From: Mucilaginibacter endophyticus
Lineage (GTDB): Bacteria > Bacteroidota > Bacteroidia > Sphingobacteriales > Sphingobacteriaceae
Assembly: GCF_003351025.1 (NCBI RefSeq)
Contig: NZ_QPCG01000002.1
Span: 248,001-312,000 of the forward strand
Direction: 5' to 3'
Length of the DNA stretch: 64,000 bases
How positions within the stretch are numbered: position 1 is the stretch's first letter; each line of letters opens with the position of its first letter. Made by a program: the position numbers and the translations under genes. Below are positions 8,195 to 17,050 of this stretch, piece after piece. The notes below the pieces were generated by a model. The model did not search any database, had not been told where the DNA came from, and was given only the letters and a program-made list of their open reading frames with translations.

Positions 8195-9040
8195 ATGAAG
8201 AAGTTAGTCATATTATCAGCAATAGCAGCCGGAAGCTTATTTATCAGCAAAGCCAACGCTCAGGTATCTATACAATTTGGCATTAATATTCCGGCACACC
8301 GCGTTTATGTACCAACTTCTCCGCCGCCACCTCCACCAGTAATTGAAGACGAGCCCGTTTACGATGATAACGTAAATGTTAGCGATGATGATGATTACTA
8401 CTATTTACCAGAGGTTGAGGCTTATTACAATGTAGGCACAGGATGTTACTATTATAATGACGGTAGTCGTTGGGTAAGCTGTGCTTATCTGCCTGGCGCT
8501 TACAGAGATTACAACTGGCGTACCGCTGTACGTTACGAAGTGAGGGCTCCTCGTCCGTTTATGCATCACGATTATTATAGGCAAAGGTGGGGCGGTTACA
8601 TGGGCGACCGTGGTAACTGGGGCCATCGCTTTGACAGAAGACCTGCTAACGGTTATGCTTATCGCCCCGGCTGGGGTGGTGACCGTGGCGGATGGGGTAG
8701 AAGGCCTAATCCGTATGATAACCGTGGTAACTGGGACAACAATGGCAGAGATAATCGTGGCTGGGGCAATCGTGATAATCGTGGCAACTGGGGTAATGGC
8801 AACAACAACCATGACAACCGTGGCAACTGGGGCAATGGTCAGCAACCTAATAATGGCAATCATGATAATCATGGCAATTGGGGCAATGGACAACAGCAAC
8901 AACAAAATAATGGCGACCACGGCAACCGTGGCAATTGGGGCGGCCGTCCATCAAACGGCGGTGGCGGATTTGACAGGGGTAATGGCGGCGAACGCTTTAC
9001 CCAAAACGGAAATTCAGGCAGAGGTATGCGCAGGTTTTAA
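8195..9040 (+). CDS. Secreted Gly/Asn/Asp/Arg-rich low-complexity protein
   Basis: A 281-residue exported protein of unknown function. The signal peptide (VILSAIAAGSLFISKANAQ) is followed by a Pro stretch (PPPPPP), a YYYLPEVEAYYN-YYYNDGSRWV segment found in many small secreted Bacteroidetes proteins, and a conserved-looking tail into RWGGYMGDRGNWGHR. The last 110 residues are a degenerate tandem repeat of a DNRGNWGNG unit. The organisation resembles surface or matrix proteins with a disordered, hydrogen-bonding tail. No enzyme motif is visible. It is monocistronic with its own terminator. Overlapping long frames on either strand over the repeat are shadows of its biased codons. Confidence 0.8.
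   Translation: MKKLVILSAIAAGSLFISKANAQVSIQFGINIPAHRVYVPTSPPPPPPVIEDEPVYDDNVNVSDDDDYYYLPEVEAYYNVGTGCYYYNDGSRWVSCAYLPGAYRDYNWRTAVRYEVRAPRPFMHHDYYRQRWGGYMGDRGNWGHRFDRRPANGYAYRPGWGGDRGGWGRRPNPYDNRGNWDNNGRDNRGWGNRDNRGNWGNGNNNHDNRGNWGNGQQPNNGNHDNHGNWGNGQQQQQNNGDHGNRGNWGGRPSNGGGGFDRGNGGERFTQNGNSGRGMRRF
8711..8938 (+). repeat. Degenerate DNRGNWGNG coding repeat
   Basis: About seven imperfect units containing GNW or GWG flanked by D/N/H/R residues, with poly-Q inserts, encoded by GGCAACTGGGG-like DNA. The repeats span the C-terminal part of the Gly/Asn-rich protein. Confidence 0.75.
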
Positions 9041-9070
9041 TATTCTAACTCCCTATATATTAACTGAAGA

Positions 9071-9099
9071 GTCGCCCGTTATGGGCGGCTTTTTGTTTT
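9071..9099 (+). terminator. Rho-independent terminator
   Basis: A GC-rich stem (CGCCC/GGGCG around GTTAT) followed by a T-rich tail (CTTTTTGTTTT), 30 bp after the stop of the Gly/Asn-rich protein gene. Confidence 0.8.
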
Positions 9100-9173
9100 A
9101 TAAGCATTTACAGCATTCAGAGCTTGTTCTGCCTGTATTAAACTAATAAGCAAAATAAACCATTTATTATCTA

Positions 9174-9187
9174 CTAAACCTGTTTAG
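9174..9187. promoter_or_regulatory. Probable LacI-family operator (autoregulation)
   Basis: Perfect inverted repeat CTAAAC-CT-GTTTAG, a form typical of LacI-family operators, 44 bp upstream of a LacI-type gene. It covers the expected -33 region of the promoter whose -7 box lies at 9205-9212. Confidence 0.65.
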
Positions 9188-9204
9188 CATTACCATTAAT
9201 ATTA

Positions 9205-9212
9205 TATATTTG
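9205..9212 (+). promoter_or_regulatory. Bacteroidetes -7 promoter box of the LacI-type gene
   Basis: TATATTTG is an exact match to the Bacteroidetes -7 consensus TAnnTTTG. TTTA at 9183-9186 is a plausible -33 element 18 bp upstream. Transcription would begin only about 10 bp before the TTG start codon, which supports that unusual start. Confidence 0.55.
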
Positions 9213-9230
9213 GTTTAAAATACTAAGCTC

Positions 9231-10244
9231 TTGAAGAAAAAATTATCTATAGTTGACATTGCCAATAGCCTGAATATATCTAAAACCACGGTTTCTTTTA
9301 TCCTTAATGGCCGTGCGCAGGAAAAACGTATTAGCGATGAATTGGTAAAGCGCGTGCTGCAATATGTAAAAGAAGTTGGCTATAAACCCAATTCGTTGGC
9401 CAAAAGCTTGCGTACGGGGAAATCAAATATCATAGGCTTATTGGTGCAGGATATTTCCAATCATTTCTTTGCTACCATAGCCCGCCGCATCGAAGATCTG
9501 GCTTATCAAAGCGGTTATAAGATCATTTACAGCAGTACAGATAATGACACACAAAAAACCCAGGAGCTAATAGCCATGTTTCGCGACAGGCATGTTGACG
9601 GATACATTATTACTCCTCCCGATAATATCGAAGAAGATATCAGTGACCTGATCAAAGATGGTTTCCCGGTTGTGCTTTTTGACCGGTACTTGCCTAAAGT
9701 GGCTACTGATTATGTGGTGGTTGATAACCTCTTCAGCACGTTTAATGCTACACAATACCTGATTGATAAAGGGCACAAAAACATTGCTTTCATAACTTAC
9801 AGCTCTATCCAAACCCAAATGATAGAAAGGCTTGAAGGTTATGAAAAAGCCATACGCCAAAGTAAGCTAAAACCTCATATTATTGAGGTTGATTTTCACG
9901 CGACTGACCAGGAGATACTTAAGCTGATACTCGATTTTTTTGAAAGCCATAAAGATGTTGATGCTATACTATTCGCCAATAATCACTTGGGCAAGTGCGG
10001 ATTAAAGGCTACCAGAAAAGCGGGCAAAAACGTTCCGGGCGATATCGCCTTGATCGCTTTTGATGATTATGAACTTTTTGAGCTGTACACTCCGGCCGTT
10101 ACCGCTATAGCCCAGCCAATTGATGAAATAGCCGATAACGTGATCAAACTTTTGATGGAAAGGCTGAATGCCACAACTCCCGAAGAAAAAAATCAGCACA
10201 TAACACTTGCCACTGAACTAATTGAGCGGGATTCATCAAGGTAA
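9231..10244 (+). CDS. LacI-family transcriptional regulator
   Basis: Sugar-type repressor of 337 residues. The N-terminal LacI helix-turn-helix (LSIVDIANSLNISKTTVSFILNG, residues 5-27) and hinge helix region (GYKPNSLAKSLRTGKSNIIG) are complete. A periplasmic-binding-protein-like sensor domain follows (DISNHFFATIARRIED, VDGYIITPPDN, IAFDDYELFELYTPAVTAIAQP). The start is a TTG: there is no in-frame ATG upstream, and the domain begins within three residues of it. A palindrome over the promoter suggests autoregulation. The gene is followed 40 bp on by a serine hydrolase gene in the same direction. The effector is unknown. Confidence 0.93.
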   Translation: MKKKLSIVDIANSLNISKTTVSFILNGRAQEKRISDELVKRVLQYVKEVGYKPNSLAKSLRTGKSNIIGLLVQDISNHFFATIARRIEDLAYQSGYKIIYSSTDNDTQKTQELIAMFRDRHVDGYIITPPDNIEEDISDLIKDGFPVVLFDRYLPKVATDYVVVDNLFSTFNATQYLIDKGHKNIAFITYSSIQTQMIERLEGYEKAIRQSKLKPHIIEVDFHATDQEILKLILDFFESHKDVDAILFANNHLGKCGLKATRKAGKNVPGDIALIAFDDYELFELYTPAVTAIAQPIDEIADNVIKLLMERLNATTPEEKNQHITLATELIERDSSR

Positions 10245-10284
10245 ATAACTATTTTGCATCACCAATAAACCCGGATTTCGCGTG

Positions 10285-11565
10285 ATGAAAAGAGCCTTTA
10301 CTTTTTTATTGTTGGCCGCATTTGCAGCCAACGTATTTGCCCAGGGCAGTGTTTTGAAAAATGCCGACCCTGCATCTGCAAAGTTTTCGCCCGAAAGGCT
10401 AAAACGGATAGATGCTATGATTGAGCAGAATATCGATTCGGGATATGTAAAGGGGGCCGTCGGCTTCATAGCCCGCGATGGCAAAATAGTTTACAATAAG
10501 TCATTCGGACTGGCCGATGAAGATCAAAAGCGGTTAATGACCAGCGATGCTATCTTTCGTATAGCATCGCAAACAAAGGCTATTACCAGTGTAGCCGTCA
10601 TGATGCTTTTTGAAGAAGGAAAATTTTTACTGGATGATCCGATCTCCAAATATCTCCCTGCGTTCTCGCATCCCACAGTGGTTGATCAGTTTAATGATAA
10701 AGATAGTACATACACTAGCGTTCCGGCAAAAAGGGAAATAACCATTCGCGATCTGTTAACCCATACCTCAGGTATCGAATATGCGCAGATCGGCTCGCCG
10801 AAAATGAAAGCTATTTATGCCAAGGCAAGTATCCCGGCAGGTTTTGTGGCAGATAAGATATTATTGGCCGATGCCATGAATAAACTTGGCCATTTACCTT
10901 TATTACATCAGCCGGGCGAACGCTGGACATACGGAATGAACATTGATGTACTGGGTTACCTTGTAGAAAAAGTATCCGGTAAAAGTCTCGACCAGTTTTT
11001 TAAAGAGCGCATCTTCGCACCATTGGGAATGAATGACACTTACTTTTACATCCCAACTGCCAAGCAAAACAGGTTGGTTGCAGCTTATACATTTGATAAA
11101 AATGGTCATATCACCAATTGGAGTAAAGCTACTTTTCCGGCGTTTGATGTGAATTATCCAAAGGCTAATGGCACTTATTACGCCGGTGGCGCGGGCTTAA
11201 GCTCAACTGTAAAAGACTACGCAATTTTTTTGCAGATGTTACTTAACGGAGGTATTTATAACGATCAGCGTCTGCTGGCCCGCCATACGGTTGAACTGAT
11301 GACCACCAATCAAATAGGTGATCTGAATATCAACCCTGACAAGGACAAATTTGGCTTAGGCTTCGGTTTAACATCTCAAAACAGCTCTGCAAAATTAGGC
11401 ATTAGCGAAGGCTCATTCGCCTGGGGTGGTTTTTATGGTACGTTATATTGGGTTGATCCGAAAGAACACCTTGTTTGCTTACTGTTTGTACAGAACTGGC
11501 CTTTCCCTCACAACCAAATCCAGGATAAATTCAGGGCCATGGTATACCAGGCTCTGAACGATTGA
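10285..11565 (+). CDS. Beta-lactamase-family serine hydrolase (EstB/class C-like), exported
   Basis: Periplasmic serine hydrolase of 426 residues in the class C beta-lactamase/esterase fold. Signal peptide FLLLAAFAANVFAQ, then the nucleophile motif S95-Q-T-K98 (RIASQTKAIT) and the conserved LLTHTSGI segment. The tyrosine-containing RWTYGMNIDVLGYLVE segment supplies the probable catalytic Tyr216, and the C-terminal GGFYGTLYWVDP strand is typical. It may be an esterase, a peptidase or a transacylase; true beta-lactamase activity is not implied. ATG 10285 is preferred over GTG 10282. The gene follows the LacI-type regulator and may be cotranscribed with it. Confidence 0.88.
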   Translation: MKRAFTFLLLAAFAANVFAQGSVLKNADPASAKFSPERLKRIDAMIEQNIDSGYVKGAVGFIARDGKIVYNKSFGLADEDQKRLMTSDAIFRIASQTKAITSVAVMMLFEEGKFLLDDPISKYLPAFSHPTVVDQFNDKDSTYTSVPAKREITIRDLLTHTSGIEYAQIGSPKMKAIYAKASIPAGFVADKILLADAMNKLGHLPLLHQPGERWTYGMNIDVLGYLVEKVSGKSLDQFFKERIFAPLGMNDTYFYIPTAKQNRLVAAYTFDKNGHITNWSKATFPAFDVNYPKANGTYYAGGAGLSSTVKDYAIFLQMLLNGGIYNDQRLLARHTVELMTTNQIGDLNINPDKDKFGLGFGLTSQNSSAKLGISEGSFAWGGFYGTLYWVDPKEHLVCLLFVQNWPFPHNQIQDKFRAMVYQALND

Positions 11566-11802
11566 CTTATCAGTCCGGTTAAGGCTTGGTTTTAAATATT
11601 GCCTGGTATGTATTTTCTTTTCGCAGATATTAAAGAATACGTAAAAATACTTATTATAAATGGGTGAAAACACGCATTGTATCTTAAAGAAATGAAAAGT
11701 ATTTTAGACTATTAAATAGCTGATTTGTAGTTATTTAATTAGGCGCCATTTTGAACTTGGGTTTTCGACACCATTTTTCAAATTAATCTTAAACCTTATC
11801 TC

Positions 11803-12855
11803 ATGGACAACGCACCTGTACCATCAAACACAACTGAGCCCGGAACAACATCAGCTGAAACTGTTGCTAGCAATGAAATCTCAACACGCGGAAAAATTAC
11901 CGCCGGTGTCTTACTGATCGCCTCTATAATAGCAGCGGCAACAATCGTGGTTGCTTTTTGGCCGGACAAGCTACCACCCGCTGGCAAACTTGCACGATAT
12001 CGATATAAGGCTTTTAATATCACGCTATTGGATAGTTGCCAATGTAAATCATCGTCTTACGAAGACTTAATAAAGAAAACTGCCGGTAAAGTGGTTTTCA
12101 AAAAAGATTCGACAAATAAAGATTCCGATAAAGTTAAAGTTGCAACATTAAAATTGTTTCTTCAAAAAGCCGATTCTTTGAAAAAGAATGGATGTGAAAA
12201 AGTAAAAATTGATTTTAACGACACCATTGATTTTAACACCATCATACTAATACTGGTGGCTTCAGCAGGCTTTTTAGGTAACATGATCCACATTACTACC
12301 TCTTTTACTGCTTTTATTGGTTCGGGCCAGTTTAAACGTAGTTGGGTGTTATGGTACTTTGTTAAACCTTTCACGGCGGCCGCGCTGGCTATGATAATGT
12401 ACTTTGTATTCAGAGCCGGATTTCTCAGCTCTGCCGACCCTGGCAATAACCTGAATATCTACGGTGTTATGTCAATGGCAGCTTTCGTTGGTTTATTTAC
12501 CGATGCGGCGACCGAGAAACTAAAAGAGGTTTTCAAGACCTTGTTTAGTACCAAAGATGATCGCCCTGATAAGATGAAACCTGATGTGAAAATTTCGGTA
12601 TCCTCGGTAAAGCCTGAAAAAATCAGTGTTACTACTCCTAATAATTTCATAATAGCTGGCGAAAATTTAGATAAAAGGAAATTAGTTATCAGTATAAACA
12701 AGGTAGTAATACCTGCCGGGGATATTGTAATCGCTGATAAATTAATCCATTTTACCTTTACCGTTCCAGCCGATCAAATTCAGCTTACAACCTTTACACT
12801 TCTTATTGTTGATGATGCAAACATCGAGGTCTTTAAAAAGGATCTTGGGGTTTAA
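11803..12855 (+). CDS. Membrane protein of unknown family with C-terminal IPT/TIG-like domain
   Basis: A 350-residue protein I do not recognise as a named family. It has a Thr/Pro-rich N-terminus, one membrane segment at about 31-52, a Lys-rich soluble region with two cysteines (SCQC) at about 75-145, and a hydrophobic block at about 148-240. That block reads GNMIHITTSFTAFIG, KRSWVLWYFVKPFTAAALAMIM and MAAFVGLFTDAATEKLKEVF, and probably forms three helices. The last 80 residues (VKISVSSVKPEKISVT onward) look like a small beta-sandwich. The WYFVKP and GLFTDAATEKLKEVF segments suggest a conserved module. It is flanked by 236 bp and 83 bp of non-coding DNA and appears to be a lone transcription unit. 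Confidence 0.7.
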   Translation: MDNAPVPSNTTEPGTTSAETVASNEISTRGKITAGVLLIASIIAAATIVVAFWPDKLPPAGKLARYRYKAFNITLLDSCQCKSSSYEDLIKKTAGKVVFKKDSTNKDSDKVKVATLKLFLQKADSLKKNGCEKVKIDFNDTIDFNTIILILVASAGFLGNMIHITTSFTAFIGSGQFKRSWVLWYFVKPFTAAALAMIMYFVFRAGFLSSADPGNNLNIYGVMSMAAFVGLFTDAATEKLKEVFKTLFSTKDDRPDKMKPDVKISVSSVKPEKISVTTPNNFIIAGENLDKRKLVISINKVVIPAGDIVIADKLIHFTFTVPADQIQLTTFTLLIVDDANIEVFKKDLGV

Positions 12856-12938
12856 CAATGAAGAAGGATGTAATTTGCTGATTAATTATTCAACTGGCTT
12901 GGCGCTATGTATCAAATAAGCTAATATGAAGAATTGAA

Positions 12939-13625
12939 TTATTTCAGATCGTCTTTTAAAACCGCCCAAACATTGTCAGCAACAATTTTGGCACCCTGAG
13001 TTGTAGGATGGATACCGTCGCCCTGGTTAAGTGACGGTACCCCTGCTACATCCTTCAGCAGAAAGGGAACCAGTTCCATTTTATTTTTAGTGGCAAGGGT
13101 TGGAAATACACTTTTAAATTTATTGGAGTAATCCGCACCCATGTTTGGTGGTACCTGCATGCCTAACAAAACAAGTTTGGCATCGGGGTATTTTGATTTT
13201 ACTTTATCAACTATAGATTGCAGGTTCTTAGCTGTTTCGCTCACAGGGATCCCGCGGAGACCGTCGTTTGCGCCAAGCTCCAGTACAAAAACATCAATCT
13301 TTTGCTTCAACAGCCAGTTAATCCGGCCGTTGCCGCCCGCTGTAGTTTCCCCGCTGAGGCCTGCATTTATAACTTTGTACGGTAGTTTCAATGAATCAAC
13401 CCGCTTGCTGATCACTCCCGGAAAAGCATCCGCAGGGTCATCAAGGCCATAACCGGCAGTAAGGCTATCGCCAAAAAACAAAACTATTTTCTTGGAAGCA
13501 GAATCAGTTTTTACAACTTCGGTAGCTGCTTGGTTTTGATCGTTGTTTGATGATTTAGCACCGTTGCCACAGCCTGCAATAGTGAGGGCAGTAAGCAAAA
13601 TGCCGGATAATATAACTCTGTTCAT
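12939..13625 (-). CDS. SGNH/GDSL arylesterase-thioesterase (TesA-like) lipoprotein
   Basis: TesA-like hydrolase of about 228 residues acting on esters or thioesters. Block I FFGDSLTAGYGL carries the serine, GLSGETTAGG the block II glycine, GANDGLRGI the block III asparagine, and GDGIHPTTQG the catalytic Asp/His. The N-terminus MNRVILSGILLTALTIAGC is a lipoprotein signal, so I chose ATG 13625 over the in-frame ATG at 13640. It is the last gene of an operon with an FtsX-type permease (20 bp upstream) and an ABC ATPase. In E. coli the homologous tesA and ybbAP are adjacent but divergent, so the functional link is conserved while the arrangement differs. Confidence 0.88.
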   Translation of the reverse strand: MNRVILSGILLTALTIAGCGNGAKSSNNDQNQAATEVVKTDSASKKIVLFFGDSLTAGYGLDDPADAFPGVISKRVDSLKLPYKVINAGLSGETTAGGNGRINWLLKQKIDVFVLELGANDGLRGIPVSETAKNLQSIVDKVKSKYPDAKLVLLGMQVPPNMGADYSNKFKSVFPTLATKNKMELVPFLLKDVAGVPSLNQGDGIHPTTQGAKIVADNVWAVLKDDLK

Positions 13626-13645
13626 ATAAAATAAATACAACGCGC

Positions 13646-16201
13646 TTAGGCGTTTGTTCTTAAAATTTCCAATGGTGGTTTGTTTAACACGCCGCGGCTA
13701 TTCAATAAGCCAATAATAACGGTTAACAAACTCACAATCAAAAATAGTACAAGAGCCGGTAATACGTTAACACTATATGGTATTTCAAAGCTATATTTTG
13801 CAAGGAAATATGTACCGGCAAACGCTATCAGGATACCGGTTAATGCAGATAAGCTACCTAAAAACCAGTATTCCAATGCGGTTATGGTAAATATTTGCTT
13901 ACGGCTGGCCCCAAGGGTACGCAATAACACACTTTCCTGGATGCGCTGGTATTTGCTGATGCGTACCGACGCTATCAGTACTACGATACCCGTTATAATA
14001 CTAAACGCGCTCATGAAACGGATAACGTAACTGATTTTGCTCAGCAGTTCATCAACAACGCTTAAAATTAAACCCAGATCGATGATCGAAACATTGGGAT
14101 AAGTTTTTACTACCAGTTGCTGAAAAGCGGCCGATACCTTGTTTGATGGCACATGCGTCATCAATACATGAAATTGTGGCGCGTCTTCCAGTACTCCTTT
14201 AGGGAAAACAACCTGGAAATTAGTCTGCACTTTGCCCCAGTTAACCTTGCGGATACTGGCTACATAAGCCGGCATTTGTACGCCTTGCACGTTAAATACT
14301 ATTTTATCGCCAATTTTCAGATTGCCCCGTTTGGACAGGTTTTCTTCAACAGATACAGGGATTTCCTTTGACGGATCTGCCTGGCCAATCCATTTACCAT
14401 CCAATAATTTTTCTGACGAGGTTAATGAATCCCTGAATGTTACCCGGTATTCCCAGGCAAAAACACCGTGTTGTATCTTAATCGTAGTGTCTTTAGTGAG
14501 ATCGGCAGCTGTTTTGCCGTTAATCTGCTCAATACGCATGGTAACAATAGGTACCTGCTGTAATACAGGCAGCCCTTGTTGTTTGGTCAACTGAACAACG
14601 CCTTTTTCCTGACTGCTCTGGATATCAAACAAAATCATGTTTGACTGATTGCCGCTACTTGAAAGATTTACCTGCTGCACTAACAGCGTTTGCACAAAAT
14701 AAAGCGTGCAAATGAACATGGTGCTTAAGCCGATGGATACTATAAGTATAATGGTTTGGTTATTGGGACGGTATAAATTGGCAAAACCTTGCCGCCATAA
14801 ATAGCTCCACGAACCTTTTACTATTGCTTTAGTGATACGCATCAGTAACCAGGCAGTTACTGTTAGGATCATAAACGCGATGAGGATCCCCAGCGTGAAC
14901 AGAATACTGCCCATAATGCTATCCAATTGCAAATAACTAAAAGCTATTACAAAGATCAGTATCAGCAAATATACCAGCCAGCGTAATGGATCACGCCGTC
15001 TACCGCTTTCATCTACCGACATACGGAGCGTGTTAAGCGGCGAAATATTCCTTACAGATATTAAGGGCAATAGAGCAAACAGGATAGAGATGATTACACC
15101 CAACAAAATACCCTGGCCTATGGCCATCCATGATATTTGCACCGAAATGGTAAAAGGTAGAAAGTCCTTAAATACCAGCGGCAATAAATGCTGAATGGCC
15201 GTACCTAAGATTGCTCCCGAAACAGAGCCGATAATCCCGATCCCGATAATTTGTATTAGGTAGATCAAAAACGCCTCGGAAGATTTTACACCCAGGCAGC
15301 GCATAATGGCTATCGACGCAATCTTTTCCTTTACATAAATATGAATAGCGCTGGCAACACCTACACAGCCCAGCAGTAAGGCAACAAAGCCTACCAGTGA
15401 TAAAAAACGGCTCAGGTCGCCAAAGGCACGGCCGGTATTGTCTTTTTTTGTTTCGATGGTTTCAAAGCGCATCCCGGCCTTGTCAAGTACAGGGTCAAGG
15501 TTTTTGCTGAGCTTGTTTACGTTTACCGAAGAATTGAATTTATAGTAAAAACTGTAATTAACCCGGCTACCAATTTTTATAAGCCCTGTTTGCTCCAGGT
15601 ATTGCATCGGAATATAAACTACAGGCGCAATCCCTGCCATAACACCACTTTGTCCGGGTGCTTTATTCAGGATGCCGGCAATCTGGAAATTCAGGTTACC
15701 TACTTTAACTGAGTCGCCCACGCGGGCATTAAACTGCAACATCAGGGTTTTATCAACCAAAGCCATCCGCCCTTTTTTGAACGTAAGCCCGGCTGCTTCC
15801 GGAGTAGTTTCTAAAGTGCCATAATATGGGAAACCTCCCTGTAAAGCCCTGATCTGTACAAGCCGGGTGCCATTGGTGCGTGGAAAATAGAGCATCGATG
15901 CAAAACTCCGTTCCTGTGAGCGCTCGTCGCCCATGGAATCGAGCATGTGCTTTAACTGATCATCTACAGGTTTATTGCCGGAGATTGCCAAATCTGCACC
16001 AATCAGTGTAGCTGCCTGATCGTTAATATCATTTTGCACGTTGTATTTAAAGGAGTAAATAGCCACCAATGCAGCTATCCCAAACACAATGGCCGATATA
16101 AAAAGGAATAACCTTGATCGATTACGCCTGCTATCGCGCAGGGCCATCCGAAACAGCCAGGGGATATTTATCTTTCTTTTAAAATCAATATTATTATCCA
16201 T
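13646..16201 (-). CDS. FtsX-like ABC transporter permease (YbbP-like)
   Basis: Large inner-membrane permease of 851 residues, the size of YbbP-type proteins with two FtsX modules. The N-terminal helix (RLFLFISAIVFGIAALVAIYSF) is followed by a MacB-like periplasmic domain. A first FtsX core lies around residues 260-390 (VGFVALLLGCVGVASAIHIYV), then a middle helical block, a second periplasmic part, and a second FtsX core at about 735-845 (FSIITGIVVLIASVRISKYQ, and ESVLLRTLGASRKQIF). Its start is 4 bp after the ATPase stop. With that ATPase it likely forms a mechanotransmitting exporter or lipid-handling complex; the nearby esterase suggests a lipid or acyl substrate. Confidence 0.9.
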   Translation of the reverse strand: MDNNIDFKRKINIPWLFRMALRDSRRNRSRLFLFISAIVFGIAALVAIYSFKYNVQNDINDQAATLIGADLAISGNKPVDDQLKHMLDSMGDERSQERSFASMLYFPRTNGTRLVQIRALQGGFPYYGTLETTPEAAGLTFKKGRMALVDKTLMLQFNARVGDSVKVGNLNFQIAGILNKAPGQSGVMAGIAPVVYIPMQYLEQTGLIKIGSRVNYSFYYKFNSSVNVNKLSKNLDPVLDKAGMRFETIETKKDNTGRAFGDLSRFLSLVGFVALLLGCVGVASAIHIYVKEKIASIAIMRCLGVKSSEAFLIYLIQIIGIGIIGSVSGAILGTAIQHLLPLVFKDFLPFTISVQISWMAIGQGILLGVIISILFALLPLISVRNISPLNTLRMSVDESGRRRDPLRWLVYLLILIFVIAFSYLQLDSIMGSILFTLGILIAFMILTVTAWLLMRITKAIVKGSWSYLWRQGFANLYRPNNQTIILIVSIGLSTMFICTLYFVQTLLVQQVNLSSSGNQSNMILFDIQSSQEKGVVQLTKQQGLPVLQQVPIVTMRIEQINGKTAADLTKDTTIKIQHGVFAWEYRVTFRDSLTSSEKLLDGKWIGQADPSKEIPVSVEENLSKRGNLKIGDKIVFNVQGVQMPAYVASIRKVNWGKVQTNFQVVFPKGVLEDAPQFHVLMTHVPSNKVSAAFQQLVVKTYPNVSIIDLGLILSVVDELLSKISYVIRFMSAFSIITGIVVLIASVRISKYQRIQESVLLRTLGASRKQIFTITALEYWFLGSLSALTGILIAFAGTYFLAKYSFEIPYSVNVLPALVLFLIVSLLTVIIGLLNSRGVLNKPPLEILRTNA

Positions 16202-16205
16202 TAGC

Positions 16206-16895
16206 TTATGCGTTAATGGTTTTTTCGTCGGAGATTAGTTTGCCACCTTTGATCCGGATGATGCGTTGGGTTTTGGCTGCCAGTTCAGGGTCGTGTGTAA
16301 CTACCACAAGTGTAGTGCCGGCTTCTTTATTCAGGTCGAAGATGAGTTTGATCACTTTATCGCTGGTTTCGGCATCGAGGTTTCCGGTAGGTTCATCCGC
16401 AAAAAGGATGCGTGGCGCATTTGAAAAAGCACGCGCCAGTGATACCCGCTGCTGTTCACCGCCGGAAAGCTGGAGTGGGTAATGATGACCGCGCTCTGAG
16501 AGGCCTACTTTATCTAAAAGATCCAAAGCCCTTGCCCTGATATTTTTTTCGCCCCGGAGCTCAAGAGGTACCATTACATTTTCAAGCGCAGTTAGGGTAG
16601 GCAGCAACTGAAAATTCTGAAATATGAAACCCACATGCTGGTTCCGCACCTGCGCGCGCTGATCTTCGGTAAGGTTACTCAAATTTATGCCGTTGAGTTC
16701 AACTGTACCTGATGTTGAACGGTCAAGCCCGGCACACAAACCAAGCAAGGTGGTTTTCCCGCTGCCTGAGGGGCCAACTATAGCGTTGGTTGAACCTGCC
16801 GCTACCGAAAAGTTTATTTGATCGAGCACGGTAAGCGTACGACCGGCACTTTGATATGTTTTACTTAGATTGGAGATATTGAGGATATTGTCCAC
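16206..16895 (-). CDS. ABC transporter ATP-binding protein (YbbA/LolD-like)
   Basis: ATPase of about 229 residues for the neighbouring FtsX-type permease. Walker A is GPSGSGKTT, the signature LSGGEQQRVSLARA, Walker B ILFADEPTGNLD, and the H-loop VVTHD. I set the start at the GTG (16895), giving VDNILNISNLSKTYQ. The longer frame to a TTG at 16964 would run through a terminator hairpin that ends the preceding gene, so it is rejected. It is the first gene of the ATPase-permease-esterase operon. Confidence 0.9.
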   Translation of the reverse strand: MDNILNISNLSKTYQSAGRTLTVLDQINFSVAAGSTNAIVGPSGSGKTTLLGLCAGLDRSTSGTVELNGINLSNLTEDQRAQVRNQHVGFIFQNFQLLPTLTALENVMVPLELRGEKNIRARALDLLDKVGLSERGHHYPLQLSGGEQQRVSLARAFSNAPRILFADEPTGNLDAETSDKVIKLIFDLNKEAGTTLVVVTHDPELAAKTQRIIRIKGGKLISDEKTINA

Positions 16896-16920
16896 AGGTA
16901 TTTTTTTATGGTATAGATAC

Positions 16921-16950
16921 GAAAAAGCCGGGGTTGTTACCAAGCCCGGC
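16921..16950 (-). terminator. Terminator downstream of the MarR-family gene
   Basis: On the minus strand, GCCGGG pairs with CCCGGC across an 18-nt middle part and runs into a CTTTTTC tail. It lies between the end of the MarR-family gene and the GTG start of the ABC ATPase gene. Confidence 0.65.
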
Positions 16951-17050
16951 CATTGAATGTTCAAGTATTATGCCATCTTTACTTTTAGCTGACATTGGGT
17001 TTAGAGCCGGTTATCGTGTGTTGAGAATTGGATAATCGTACTCTTTAAAT

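Noticed and set aside
8405..8920. Long minus-strand frame over the Gly/Asn-rich gene
   Set aside because: It is an Ile/Val/Thr low-complexity shadow of the GGCAAC-type repeat codons of the real plus-strand gene.
8610..9146. Second plus-strand frame overlapping the same gene
   Set aside because: Its sequence is Met/Val/Thr/Ala repeats from the same DNA, has no domain, and runs through the terminator at 9071-9099.
16896..16964. Upstream extension of the ABC ATPase to a TTG start
   Set aside because: It crosses the hairpin at 16921-16950 that ends the MarR-family transcript, and the added residues do not match the family.
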